Positions 35,235 through 44,423 of a stretch of 64,000 nucleotides of DNA are shown piece after piece. The stretch comes from Chersky-806 sp038252255 (GTDB taxonomy: Bacteria; Actinomycetota; Acidimicrobiia; IMCC26256; JAENVU01), in NCBI GenBank assembly GCA_038252255.1, contig JBBSAM010000010.1, positions 62,001-126,000 on the forward strand. The letters run 5' to 3'. Below the pieces are notes generated by a model. That model saw only the letters and a program-made list of their open reading frames with translations. It did no database searches and was not told where the DNA came from. A program made the translations under genes and the position numbers. Each line of letters begins with the position of its first letter. Position 1 is the stretch's first letter.

Positions 35235-35274
35235 CCGGCCGATGCTACCGGCCGGCCCCGCGCCGACCGGGTGG

Positions 35275-37020
35275 TTACACGCCGGGCGGGACCTTGACCT
35301 CCCGCCAGACGGCGACGCCCCAGGCCGAGGCCACCGGGTCGAGGAACTTCGGTGGTGACAGGTACTTGAGTCGCTGGTCGTAGACGTAGTTCTTCGCGTA
35401 CCCGCTGATGACGGTACCGCCCGAGTTCGTGCCGACCGGTCCGCGGAAACGTTGGGCGATCGCGCCGGTCACGGCGAGCGTGCCGAGCGCGCTGCCACGG
35501 TTCCAATACTGCACCTCGAAGCTGTGGTTCACCGCGAGGATCGCCGCGTTGATGGTCGGGTTGCTCTGCGCGCCGGTCAGGTTGTCCGAGCAGATGCGCT
35601 GCACGTACTTTCCCGACGAGTTCGTGATGTAGTCCGTGCGGTCCCACGGCGATGTGCAGGCCGCCGGTTGGCTCGACTGCACGGGGTTGTACGTCGTGGT
35701 CTGGAGCTGCACCGGGTGGCGCACGTGGACGAAGTTGTTCGCCACGAGGCCGAGCAACGACGTCCCACTCGTGCCGCCGTTGTAGGTGAGGTTCCCGGTG
35801 ATGAGGATGTTGTTCGCAGCGGCGACCGTGAGCTGGCCCTTCAGCTGGCCCTGTACGAACACGTCGCCGTCCCGGCACGAGTACTGGTTGGTGTCGTTGG
35901 TCACGATGCTCGTGGGGAGGGGGTACGCCGGGTTGCTGTACGGGCACCCGGCCGTGTAGTTCGGGTCCGACGTGGCCGACGGAACGCTCTGCACGTAGAC
36001 GACGCCGTTCGCCGGCAGCGCACCCGTGCCGTTCGGCAGGCAGGCCCCGTACACCTGCTTCGAGAACGGGCTCGTGACCGTCATCGTGCCGCTCGAGTTC
36101 AGGACGATGTTGGTCGGGCCGGTGAACAGGCACCCACCTTTCCCGGCCGAGGTCTCGGCCTTGATCGACGAGTTGCTCGGTGGCATCGCGAGAGTCGGGA
36201 GGTAGTTGGGATCACCCGGGTTGGCAAAGACCGGGTTGTTACCCGGGCAACCCGAGTTGGTCCGGTAGCGGGGTTGCGTCGACTTGTTCCAGCTGGTGGA
36301 CGTGTTCCCGTTGAAGTGCGGCGTTCCGCACACGAGGAACGAGTCGTTGCTGTGCAGCGGCCCGTTCACCTGGTCGGCGGTGATGAAGTTGATCTCCACG
36401 CACCCGCTGCCGCGGCCCGGCGTCGCGTACGCGTACGTCGTGCAGCTCGAGCTCGCCTGGGTCGGCGTGTACGTCGTGTCACCGGTGAAGAGCGGGCCGG
36501 TGTACAGCGCGGGATCGAGGGTCTCGTAGTCCGTGTAATAGAGGTAGTCGAGGAACGTCCGGCGGCGCAGCGTCGACTGCACCGTCCGGCGGGTGTTGCC
36601 GACCCGGCCGGTCGAGGTGATCAGAATCGTCCCGTCGACGGCGAGCTTCGAGGTGTCGGTGACGTAGCGGAACTGCGAGATCGTGTCGCCACCCGGGACG
36701 GATACGTACTGCGTGAACGCGCCGTTCCCGTCGGGCGGCGTGTTCGTCGCGCTGAACTGGTAGTAGTTCGAGTTCTCGTTGAGCCGGAACACGAAATCGT
36801 CGACACCGGCTTCCGCCGCGGCCAGCGCGGCGTTCCAGTCCTGATCGCGGCGGGACAGCGTCTGGGAGCCGACTCCGTACGCCACGGCCGTCGCCGACAG
36901 GGCCAGCATCGCCATCAGCGCGAGCAGCACCGTGATGAGGGCCATGCCCTGCTCCCCCGGCTCCCGCTGATCGATCGGGCGCCGTGCGGCGGAGACCACG
37001 TTCATCCTCGGCTTCGTCAT
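35275..37020 (-). CDS. Large PilX-like minor pseudopilin
   Basis: A 581-residue protein with a pseudopilin start: a charged leader ending in Gly, then MALITVLLALMAMLALSATA. The usual Glu at +5 is missing (Val instead), a trait shared with PilX/PilK-type tip pseudopilins. The next stretch, RRDQDWNAALAAAEAGVDDFVFRLN, is the PilX-type helix. The remaining 500 residues are rich in Asn, Ser, Thr, Gly and Tyr with several Cys, and resemble beta-rich adhesive or polar surface domains (FVQGQLKGQLTVAAANNILI, repeated NSSG turns). Normal PilX is under 200 residues. It is the last of three pseudopilin genes and may cap the pilus or act as an adhesin. Confidence 0.75.
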   Translation of the reverse strand: MTKPRMNVVSAARRPIDQREPGEQGMALITVLLALMAMLALSATAVAYGVGSQTLSRRDQDWNAALAAAEAGVDDFVFRLNENSNYYQFSATNTPPDGNGAFTQYVSVPGGDTISQFRYVTDTSKLAVDGTILITSTGRVGNTRRTVQSTLRRRTFLDYLYYTDYETLDPALYTGPLFTGDTTYTPTQASSSCTTYAYATPGRGSGCVEINFITADQVNGPLHSNDSFLVCGTPHFNGNTSTSWNKSTQPRYRTNSGCPGNNPVFANPGDPNYLPTLAMPPSNSSIKAETSAGKGGCLFTGPTNIVLNSSGTMTVTSPFSKQVYGACLPNGTGALPANGVVYVQSVPSATSDPNYTAGCPYSNPAYPLPTSIVTNDTNQYSCRDGDVFVQGQLKGQLTVAAANNILITGNLTYNGGTSGTSLLGLVANNFVHVRHPVQLQTTTYNPVQSSQPAACTSPWDRTDYITNSSGKYVQRICSDNLTGAQSNPTINAAILAVNHSFEVQYWNRGSALGTLAVTGAIAQRFRGPVGTNSGGTVISGYAKNYVYDQRLKYLSPPKFLDPVASAWGVAVWREVKVPPGV

Positions 37021-37021
37021 G

Positions 37022-37711
37022 TCATCCGCCCAACAGCTGCTGGTAGTCGACGTTCGGGAGGCGCACGGTGTTCACGAGCGTGGTGTTGGCCACCGGGAAC
37101 CCGGTCGCGCGCCGGATCGAGAGCGTGATGCGGACGGAGCCGGCCGAGAGGCGGTCCGTCGCCGAGAGTGGCGTCGCGGTGAGCTCGGTCCCGTTCAGGT
37201 CGTAGTACCGGAAGATCGGCACGCTCGCCGTGTTGGCGACGTACCGCCCCACGAAGCGCCGCGACGCCGCGCCGTTGTAGGTGTAGGTCGGTGGCACGGA
37301 GCTGGCATCGGGCTTCGTGACCTCCTCGACCAGCTCGCTGTTCGTGTCGACGTAGATCCGGACCCGACGCGGGCCGTTCTCGACCACGGAGCCGCTCGTG
37401 CCGTCGTTGTTGAGGTTGGCGTAGAAGACGACCTCGCGCTTGTCCGCGAGCACGAACGGCGACGTGCCCGCCTGGAGTCGGGTGGCCGTCCGAATGTCCT
37501 TGGTCGCCACGGCCATGAGGACCCGCGCTTCGTCGAGGTTCTCGAGCCGCCGCTCGGTACCGCCGATCGCATGGGTCACCGAGTCGACGCCCTGGTAGAC
37601 GACCATCAGCACCAGGCCGAGCATGAGCGTGACGGCCACGAGCTCGAACATCGTCTGGCCGTGCTCCCCGGACGCCCGCCGGCCCTGCCGCCCCGATGCC
37701 CGCCGGGTCAC
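37022..37711 (-). CDS. PilW-like minor pseudopilin
   Basis: A 229-residue pseudopilin. After a basic leader ending in EHG, the mature start QTMFELVAVTLMLGLVLMVV has Glu at +5 if cleavage follows Gly, in line with prepilin peptidase specificity. The globular domain includes VFYANLNNDGT and RRVRIYVDTNSELVEEV, which resemble the PilW/PilJ-type fold. The start is GTG 37711 (GTGA overlap with the upstream PilV-like gene), and the stop is one base before the PilX-like ATG, so the three genes are a translationally coupled unit. Confidence 0.75.
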   Translation of the reverse strand: MTRRASGRQGRRASGEHGQTMFELVAVTLMLGLVLMVVYQGVDSVTHAIGGTERRLENLDEARVLMAVATKDIRTATRLQAGTSPFVLADKREVVFYANLNNDGTSGSVVENGPRRVRIYVDTNSELVEEVTKPDASSVPPTYTYNGAASRRFVGRYVANTASVPIFRYYDLNGTELTATPLSATDRLSAGSVRITLSIRRATGFPVANTTLVNTVRLPNVDYQQLLGG

Positions 37712-39018
37712 AGGGAATCCACGTTCACGGTGGTGGTGCCGCTCACGCGCGGGTCGACGGTGACGGTCGACCAGCTCCCGCCGTAGGGGGATGCCGTGGG
37801 GATCTCGAAGGTCCAGGTGCCGTACGGGATCGCCACGAGGACCGTCCCCGGACCGGACACCGTCGCCACCGTGTACTGCCGGCCGGTTGGACAACCGTTG
37901 TCCGCGTCGTGCACCGCGACGATGTCTTGGGTCCCGCTCGACCACGAGACGTCGCCGTAGTGGACCTCGACCGTCGGCACGGTGACCGTGCCGCTCACGG
38001 CCCCGGCCGGCGAGGTCTCGAACGCGGTCGCGCGGCTCGCGCCGTCCCAGAACGCCACCCCACTGCCGTCCTGGCCCTCGGGGTCGGCGTCGGCGCAGTC
38101 ACCGGCCCACGCCGCGTACCCGTCGGCGTAGGGGAAGAGGTTGCCGATGGTGCGCAGCGCGCCGGTCCCTGCGTATGCCTTCGAGCCGGTGGGGATCAGG
38201 CCGGTGTTCCCTACGGAGATCGGCACGCTCGACGGGAAGGAACCCCCGGCGGAGGTCGTCAGGCTCAGCGAGAGTGATGCGGCCCGGTCGTAGTCGAAGG
38301 CGACGGAGCTGGTCGCGCCGGATGTGACCCCGGTGATCTGTGAAGCGGTAGGGCTTCCCTGACGGTCGACGTAGCCGACTGCACCGAGCGACACCGTGTA
38401 GGTCGCTGGCGCGACGAACGCGAAGAACGCACAGCCGGACGAGGTCGTGGTGAGGTTGCGCACGAAGCTGCCCGACGTCACGGTCACCGGCACCCCGGCC
38501 AGCGGATCCGCGGTGCTGCCGAGCACCTTCACCGCGATGTGGCCGTTCAGCGGGTCGAACGAGCCGACCGGTGGGCTGAGGATCGTCGACGACTTCGCCG
38601 GAGCCACACCGCGCATGTCGGCCCAGAAGACGCTGACCGAGACGCGCAGGACCCGTGGCGTCGCGTTGGTCGAGTCGCACGGTCCGGTCGTGGAGGCGTT
38701 GTCCGTCCATTCCGTCTCGCGCCGCACCGTGTACGGGACGCCGTCGACGGACTCGGACCGGTCGACGAGCCCGAGCGGCAGCGCCGTGAAGGTGGTCGAG
38801 CGGACGTCGTCCATCTCCTGGCTGGCCAGGTTGGCGGCGATGCTGCGGTTGCGGTTGTTGCGGGCGAGGTTCAGCCCGCCCTCGATCGTGAGCGCGAGGC
38901 CGGCGCTCAGGATGGCGAACACGGCCACCGCGACGACCAGCTCGATCAGCGAGAACCCGCGCTCGCCCGCCCCGGCACTGACGCCGGCTCCGCCTCCGGA
39001 TCCCTCTCGCGCGGTCAT
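37708..39018 (-). CDS. PilV-like minor pseudopilin with a regulatory-like beta domain
   Basis: A 436-residue pseudopilin. The leader GERG is cleaved before FSLIELVVAVAVFAILSAGL with Glu at +5. NRSIAANLASQEMDDVRS is the helix seen in PilV/PilI-type proteins. From about residue 160, GHIAVKVLGSTADPLAGVPVTVTSG and CAFFAFVAPATYTVSLGAVGYV form a carboxypeptidase-regulatory-like (prealbumin-fold) beta domain, common in surface proteins. The final part, AIPYGTWTFEI, suggests a second such domain. Usual PilV is about 170 residues. It starts the pseudopilin operon, downstream of rel and just behind a hairpin. Confidence 0.75.
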   Translation of the reverse strand: MTAREGSGGGAGVSAGAGERGFSLIELVVAVAVFAILSAGLALTIEGGLNLARNNRNRSIAANLASQEMDDVRSTTFTALPLGLVDRSESVDGVPYTVRRETEWTDNASTTGPCDSTNATPRVLRVSVSVFWADMRGVAPAKSSTILSPPVGSFDPLNGHIAVKVLGSTADPLAGVPVTVTSGSFVRNLTTTSSGCAFFAFVAPATYTVSLGAVGYVDRQGSPTASQITGVTSGATSSVAFDYDRAASLSLSLTTSAGGSFPSSVPISVGNTGLIPTGSKAYAGTGALRTIGNLFPYADGYAAWAGDCADADPEGQDGSGVAFWDGASRATAFETSPAGAVSGTVTVPTVEVHYGDVSWSSGTQDIVAVHDADNGCPTGRQYTVATVSGPGTVLVAIPYGTWTFEIPTASPYGGSWSTVTVDPRVSGTTTVNVDSL

Positions 39019-39031
39019 TTCGGACGTTTCT

Positions 39032-39062
39032 CCCTCGCTGCCGCCAATATCGGCAGCGAGGG
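39032..39062 (-). terminator. 12-bp perfect hairpin between rel and the pseudopilin operon
   Basis: CCCTCGCTGCCG (39032-39043) pairs exactly with CGGCAGCGAGGG (39051-39062) across a 7-base loop. It lies 35 bases after the rel stop and 14 bases before the PilV-like ATG, and its downstream arm contains AGGGAG, the only candidate ribosome site for that gene. It may act as terminator, or mask the ribosome site, or both. Confidence 0.65.
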
Positions 39063-39096
39063 CGCGTTCCCTTAGGGCAGGGACCCGGGAATTCGC

Positions 39097-41349
39097 CTAC
39101 ACGCGGGCGTGGCCGGGCAGGACCCGGGCGACCTCGTAGATCGAGTCGACCCGCTTGATCGCGGTGATGATCGAGTCGAGGTGGCCGGGGTCGGCGAGCT
39201 CGAAGTCGAACCGGAACCGGGCCACCCGGTCGGCCGAGGTCTGGCTGGTGCACGCCAGGATGTTCACGTGGTGGTCGGCCAGGGTGTTGGCGACGTCGCG
39301 GAGCAGGCGGGAGCGGTCCAGCCCCTCGACCTCGACGGAGACCACGTAGGTCGCCGGCGCGTCGTGGTCCCACTCGACCTCGATCAGCCGCTCGGCCTGG
39401 GTGGCCAGCCCGCCGGCGTTCGCACAGTCCGACCGGTGCACCGACACGCCGCGCCCCCGGGTGACGAACCCGATGATCTCGTCGCCGGGCACGGGAGTGC
39501 AGCAGCGGGAGAGCCGCACGAGCACGTCGTCCAGGCCTTCGACATGGACGCCGGCCGAACGGCGCCGCGCGTTGCTGCGCGCCGGCCGGCGGGCGGTGAC
39601 GGGGATCTGCTCCTCGCCGCCGGCCATCTCCCGGCGGAGCCGCTGGGCAACGGCCTTGCCCGAGACATGACCCTCACCGATCGCAGCCTGGAGGGCTTCG
39701 ACGTCGGCGTAGTGCAGTGACTCGGCGATGTCGCGGAGCAGCTTCGACGCGGTCTGGACCGGGAGGCTCTCCTTGCGCAGTGCCTTGACCAGCTCGTCGC
39801 GGCCGGTGTCGATCGCGTCCTCGCGCCGCTCCCGCGAGAACCATTGACGGATCTTCGCCCGGGCCCGCGGCGTCTGCGCGAACTGCAGCCAGTCCCGGCT
39901 CGGGCCCGCGCCCTCGACCTTGCTCGTGAAGATCTCGACCGTGTCCCCCGACGCGAGCGTCGAGTCGAGTGGGACGAGACGACCGTTCACCCGCGCGCCG
40001 ATGCAGCGGTGACCGACCTCGGTGTGGATCGTGTACGCGAAGTCCACCGGGTTCGCCCCGGTCGGCATCGTGACGACCTTGCCCTTCGGGGTGAAGACGA
40101 AGACCTCGTCCTGCTCGAGGTCGATCTTCAGCGACTGCATGAACTCGGCCGGGTCCTCGGTCTCCTGCTGCCAGTCCACGAGGCGCTGGAGCCAGACGAG
40201 GTCGTCGGCCTTGTTGGTGGTCTCGCCTTCCTTGTACCCCCAGTGCGCGGCGATGCCGTACTCCGCCCGCCGGTGCATCTCCTGGGTCCGGATCTGCACC
40301 TCGACCAGCCGGCCGCCGGGACCGATCACCGTCGTGTGCAACGCCTGGTAGAGGTTGAACTTCGGCATCGCGATGTAGTCCTTGAAGCGCCCCTGCACCG
40401 GACGCCACCAGGCGTGGATCGAGCCGAGCGCGGCGTAGCAGTCCTTCACCGTCTCGACGACGACGCGCAGCCCGACGAGATCCTGGACCTCGTCGAACTC
40501 CTTGTTCTTGACGACCATCTTCTCGTAGATGGACCAGTAGTGCTTCGGCCGGCCGCGCACCTCGGCTTCGATGCGCAGCTCGGCGAGCCGCTCGTTGAGC
40601 TCGGCGAGCAGGCCGTCGAGGTAGTCCTGGCGCTCGGGCGCCTGGGTGTAGACGAGCTGCTCGATCTCCGCGTACCGCTTCGGGTGCACGACCGCGAACG
40701 CGAGGTCCTCGAGCTGCCACTTCACGTCGCCGATGCCGAGCCGGTGCGCGAGCGGGGCGTAGATATCGAGTGTCTCCTGGGCGATGCGGAGCTGCTTCGC
40801 CTCGGGCAGTGATGCAATCGTGCGCATGTTGTGCAGGCGGTCGGCGAGCTTGATCAGCAGCACGCGGATGTCCTTGGCCATCGCCACGAGCATCTTGCGC
40901 AGGGTGGCGGCCTGTTGCGCTTCCTTCGAGTTGAACTGGAGCCGGTCCAGCTTGGTGACCCCGTCGACGATCGCGGCGACGTCGCGGCCGAAGTCCCGCT
41001 CGATGTCGTCGTGGGTCGTTGTCGTGTCCTCGACCGCGTCGTGCAGGAGGGCGGCGGCGATGGTGACGTCGTCGAGACCGAGATCGGCGAGGATCATTGC
41101 GACCCCGACCGGGTGGGAGATGTACGGCTCACCCGAACGGCGGACCTGCTCCGCGTGGGCGTTCCAGGCGACCCGGTAGGCCCGCTCGATGAGGTCCGTG
41201 TCGGCCTTGCGGTGCCGCTCCAGGTACGTGTCGATGAGCGGGGCGACCGCCACGTCCACGTAATGGCGCCGCCAGGGCAGGACCGACCGCCGGTCGACGG
41301 CCCGGGTCTCGGTACGGGGGGGCTCGGTGATGCTCATTCCTGAGCCCAT
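39097..41349 (-). CDS. rel: Bifunctional (p)ppGpp synthetase/hydrolase Rel
   Basis: A 750-residue long RelA/SpoT homologue. The HD hydrolase domain carries ISHPVGVAMILADLG, LLHDAVEDT (His103-Asp104) and LIKLADRLHNMRTI. The synthetase domain has YWSIYEKMVVKNKEFDEVQD, then RFKDYIAMPKFNLYQALHT, with RFKD in place of RXKD and the YQSLHT-like GTP loop. TGS (VFTPKGKVVTMPTGANPVDFAYTIHT), a zinc-finger-like CCTPVPGDEI and a C-terminal ACT domain follow. Both active sites look intact, so it should make and break (p)ppGpp. ATG 41337 (MSITEPPR) is an alternative start. It lies 30 bases downstream of secF. Confidence 0.96.
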   Translation of the reverse strand: MGSGMSITEPPRTETRAVDRRSVLPWRRHYVDVAVAPLIDTYLERHRKADTDLIERAYRVAWNAHAEQVRRSGEPYISHPVGVAMILADLGLDDVTIAAALLHDAVEDTTTTHDDIERDFGRDVAAIVDGVTKLDRLQFNSKEAQQAATLRKMLVAMAKDIRVLLIKLADRLHNMRTIASLPEAKQLRIAQETLDIYAPLAHRLGIGDVKWQLEDLAFAVVHPKRYAEIEQLVYTQAPERQDYLDGLLAELNERLAELRIEAEVRGRPKHYWSIYEKMVVKNKEFDEVQDLVGLRVVVETVKDCYAALGSIHAWWRPVQGRFKDYIAMPKFNLYQALHTTVIGPGGRLVEVQIRTQEMHRRAEYGIAAHWGYKEGETTNKADDLVWLQRLVDWQQETEDPAEFMQSLKIDLEQDEVFVFTPKGKVVTMPTGANPVDFAYTIHTEVGHRCIGARVNGRLVPLDSTLASGDTVEIFTSKVEGAGPSRDWLQFAQTPRARAKIRQWFSRERREDAIDTGRDELVKALRKESLPVQTASKLLRDIAESLHYADVEALQAAIGEGHVSGKAVAQRLRREMAGGEEQIPVTARRPARSNARRRSAGVHVEGLDDVLVRLSRCCTPVPGDEIIGFVTRGRGVSVHRSDCANAGGLATQAERLIEVEWDHDAPATYVVSVEVEGLDRSRLLRDVANTLADHHVNILACTSQTSADRVARFRFDFELADPGHLDSIITAIKRVDSIYEVARVLPGHARV

Positions 41350-41379
41350 TGTCGCGCACGCGGTGTACGAGCCCCGTAC

Positions 41380-42534
41380 CTACTTGCGCTTGCGACCCTT
41401 CTGCTGGCGCGGCCGCGGCGTGATCACGGCGGCGTCGGTCGCCGCCTTCGTCCGAGTCGGCGCGGGCGACGTGGCGGTGGCCGAGGCCGGCGTGGCCTGC
41501 TTCGCCGCTCCCGCCGGGACCGGCTCGTCGAGCGACTCACCCTGGTACTCCGGGGCCGCGGCCCGCTGCGCACGGGTCTCGGCCCGGGACGCGACCGCCC
41601 GGTGCTTCGGCTCGCGCTCCTTCAGCCAGGCGAGGATCGGCGTGGCGACGAAGATCGACGAGTAGGCACCGGTGAGGAGACCGACGAACAGCGCGAGCCC
41701 GAAGTCCCGCAACGCGAGCGCGCCGTAGATCCAGACGCCGACGACGAGCAGTGAGGCCACCGGGAGCAGCGCCACGAACGAGGTGTTCAGCGACCGCATC
41801 AGCACTTCGTTCAGCGAACGGTTCGCCATCTCGGTGTAGGTGAGGCCCTTGACCGTGCCGATCTTCGGCTCGTTCTCCCTGATCTTGTCGAACACGACGA
41901 CGGTGTCGTAGAGCGAGAAGCCGAGAATCGTCAAGAACGCGATGACGGTCGCGGGCGTGACCTCGAAGCCCGTGATCGCGTAGACACCGATGGTGATCGC
42001 GATGTCGTGGATCACCGCGATGATCGCCGCGATCGCCATCTTGATCGTGAACCGCATCGACAGGTAGAGGGCGATCACGAAGAAGAAGATCACGAGGGCG
42101 CGCAGCGCCTTGCTGCTGACCTGATCGCCCCAAGTCGGGCCGACGTCGCTGACGCTCACGTCGGCCGCCTTCACCCCGCCGTACTTGGCCAGAGCCGCGG
42201 TGATCCCGTCCGTCTTGGCGCGCGGCAGGTTCTGGCCCTGGACGCGCACGCCGTTGCTGCCGACCACCACGATCTTCGGGTCCTTCACCCCGAGCCCCTC
42301 GACCGTCGATCGGAGATCCGCGGTCGACGGGGTCTGGTGGGTCGTCAGCTCCCACACCGTCCCACCGGTGAAGTCGATGCCGAGGTTGAGGCCGTTGACG
42401 ACGAACCCGGCCAGGCCCGCGACCAGCACGATTCCCGAGAGCAGGGCCCAGCGCCACTTCCGGTGCAGGAAGTCGAAATTGGTTCTCTCGTGGTAGAGGT
42501 CCTTGAGGGTGTGGTGCTTGCCGTCGGCCCGCAT
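41380..42534 (-). CDS. secF: Protein translocase subunit SecF
   Basis: A 384-residue polytopic protein with six membrane helices that works with SecD to pull proteins out of the Sec channel using the proton gradient. LNLGIDFTGGTVWEL after helix 1 is the family mark, and IIAVIHDIAITIGVYAITGFEVTPATVIAFLTILGFSLYDTVVVFDKIRENE is split over helices 4-5. The C-terminal tail (about residue 295 on) is charged, Ala/Pro-rich and ends in KGRKRK, a cytoplasmic extension common in actinobacteria. The start shares one base with the secD stop (TGATG). Confidence 0.95.
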   Translation of the reverse strand: MRADGKHHTLKDLYHERTNFDFLHRKWRWALLSGIVLVAGLAGFVVNGLNLGIDFTGGTVWELTTHQTPSTADLRSTVEGLGVKDPKIVVVGSNGVRVQGQNLPRAKTDGITAALAKYGGVKAADVSVSDVGPTWGDQVSSKALRALVIFFFVIALYLSMRFTIKMAIAAIIAVIHDIAITIGVYAITGFEVTPATVIAFLTILGFSLYDTVVVFDKIRENEPKIGTVKGLTYTEMANRSLNEVLMRSLNTSFVALLPVASLLVVGVWIYGALALRDFGLALFVGLLTGAYSSIFVATPILAWLKEREPKHRAVASRAETRAQRAAAPEYQGESLDEPVPAGAAKQATPASATATSPAPTRTKAATDAAVITPRPRQQKGRKRK

Positions 42535-44006
42535 CAGGCCGTCACCCCCACCGCGTCGAGCCCGGCGGCGATGCCGACCTTCTTCGCGCGCACCAGCTCG
42601 CTGCGCTGCACCATGAAGTACACGATCGGGTGCATGAAGAAGTAGGAGATCAACAGGTCGAGGACGACCGAGATCCCGAGGAAGAACGCGAATCCTCGGA
42701 CGGATCCGATCGCGAGCGCGTAGAGGACGACCGCGCCGATGAGCGATACGAAGTCGGCGGCCAGGATGGTGCGGAACGACTTCTCGAACGCGCGGTCGAC
42801 CGATGAGCGCACCGTGCGACCGGTGCGCACCTCGTCCTTCAGCTTCTCGAAGTACACGACATACGAGTCCACGGTGACACCGACGGAGACGATCAGACCC
42901 GTCACTCCGGCGAGGGTCAGGGTCAATCCGATCGCGGAACCGAGGTACGAGATCAGCGAGTAGATCGCCATCCCCGCGAGCATCAGACCGCTGATCACGA
43001 CCAGCGCGAGCAGCCGGTAGAAGAGCAACATGTAGAGCGCGACGAGCGCGAGCCCGATCAGACCGGCGGCGATGCCGGCATGGAGCTGATCGGTGCCGAG
43101 GGTCGGCGAGACGCTCTCGGTCGTGAGCTCCTTGAGCTGGACCGGCAGCGCGCCGTACTGCAGCACGGTCGCGAGGTCCTTGGCGTCGCCCTCACTGAAG
43201 TTCCCCGAGATCGAGACGTCGCCGTTGAAGCTGTCGGTCTGGAACGCGGGTGCAGACTGCACGACCCCGTCGAGCACGATCGCCACCGCGTTCTGCGGTG
43301 GCGACTTCGGATACGAGACCCTCGCGAGCTGGTTGAAGAGGGTCTGGCCGCTGCTCTTGAGCGAGAGGTCCACGGTCCAGCCCTGGCCGGCCTGGTACAC
43401 CGCCTTCGCGCCGCTGACATCCTTGCCGACCAACGCGGCCGGGCCGAGCTGGTAGCGCACCGCGCTCTTCCCCGTCGCACGACCCGGGAGGATGACGGTC
43501 GCCTTGGCCGTGTCCTCGGCCGCGGTCGACGTCTTCTGGCTGTTCGCGGTCGTCGTCGTGGTGGTGGCGGCCGTGCTCGAGGAGGTGGCGCCGGCCACGG
43601 CCGTGGTCTGCGACGTGTCCTTCTTGGTGGTGGTCGTCGTGCTCGGCGCGGTGTCCGGCGGGAGGATCGCGAGGACGGGTCGGAAACGCAGCTCGGCGGT
43701 CTTGCCGACGAGGCGGCGGGCCTTGTCGCGGTCCTTCACGCCGGGGAGGTCGATGATGACCGTGTGGCCCTGCCGGCTGATCTCGGGCTCGGCCACGCCG
43801 AGAGCATCGACCCGGTTGCGGATGATGTCGACGGCTTTGTTCAGCGAGGCCTCGTTCTTGACCTTGCCCACCGGCGCGAGCACGACCGAGATGCCACCCT
43901 GCAGGTCGAGACCCAGGATCGGCTTGTTGCCGGAGAGCAGCGTGGCGACGAACGTACCGAGGATCAGCACGAGCGTCACGCTCAGGTACCAGGCGTTGCG
44001 CTTCAC
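42534..44006 (-). CDS. secD: Protein translocase subunit SecD
   Basis: A 490-residue membrane protein. A first helix (WYLSVTLVLILGTFVATLL) is followed by LGLDLQGGISVVLAP, and a periplasmic-side P1-like domain that in this protein holds a Thr/Ser-rich insertion (about residues 120-165). The C-terminal part has five helices with GVTGLIVSVGVTVDSYVVYFEKLKDEVR. SecD and SecF together drive late steps of Sec export. The start is GTG 44006 (GTGA overlap with yajC). It is shorter than E. coli SecD (615 residues), as usual in Actinobacteria. Confidence 0.95.
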   Translation of the reverse strand: MKRNAWYLSVTLVLILGTFVATLLSGNKPILGLDLQGGISVVLAPVGKVKNEASLNKAVDIIRNRVDALGVAEPEISRQGHTVIIDLPGVKDRDKARRLVGKTAELRFRPVLAILPPDTAPSTTTTTKKDTSQTTAVAGATSSSTAATTTTTTANSQKTSTAAEDTAKATVILPGRATGKSAVRYQLGPAALVGKDVSGAKAVYQAGQGWTVDLSLKSSGQTLFNQLARVSYPKSPPQNAVAIVLDGVVQSAPAFQTDSFNGDVSISGNFSEGDAKDLATVLQYGALPVQLKELTTESVSPTLGTDQLHAGIAAGLIGLALVALYMLLFYRLLALVVISGLMLAGMAIYSLISYLGSAIGLTLTLAGVTGLIVSVGVTVDSYVVYFEKLKDEVRTGRTVRSSVDRAFEKSFRTILAADFVSLIGAVVLYALAIGSVRGFAFFLGISVVLDLLISYFFMHPIVYFMVQRSELVRAKKVGIAAGLDAVGVTA

Positions 44007-44359
44007 TTCTCTCTACGATCTCTCTCGGCGGAATTCTCGATCGCCGTCTCCGGGCCCGGGTCGAGCGTGGCTTCGTCGTCGGCGTCTGCGAGGTCGATCT
44101 CGGGCGGGGCCGGGGGGCGGCCACTGACGGCTTCGCGGGCGAGGGTGAGCGTCACGCCCGGCGCGACCTCGACGAGCAGGGTCGTGTCCGTGAGCTCGCG
44201 CACCGTGCCGTAGATCCCACCGGCGGTGATGACCTCGTCGCCGACCTCGAGGCTCGCGATCAGCGCTCGGCGAGCGGCCACCTGGCGGCGCTGCGGCCGC
44301 ACGATGAGCACGAAGAAGGCGCCGGCGAGCAGCGCGAGGTAGAGGAAGATGATGGCCAT
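44003..44359 (-). CDS. yajC: Preprotein translocase accessory subunit YajC
   Basis: A bitopic protein of about 118 residues: a membrane helix (AIIFLYLALLAGAFFVLIVRP) followed by PQRRQVAARRALIASLEVGDEVITAGGIYGTV, the YajC core, and a long acidic tail. YajC binds SecDF. ATG 44359 is preferred because it begins directly before the helix; a TTG at 44368 is in frame. Neither has a ribosome site, and translation may rely on a leaderless or weakly initiated message after ruvB. Confidence 0.9.
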   Translation of the reverse strand: MAIIFLYLALLAGAFFVLIVRPQRRQVAARRALIASLEVGDEVITAGGIYGTVRELTDTTLLVEVAPGVTLTLAREAVSGRPPAPPEIDLADADDEATLDPGPETAIENSAERDRREK

Positions 44360-44423
44360 GAGGGGCAACGATTCGGGTAGGAACCGACGGAGGACTGTAG
44401 CGCGAGGGCCCTGCGGAACCGGG

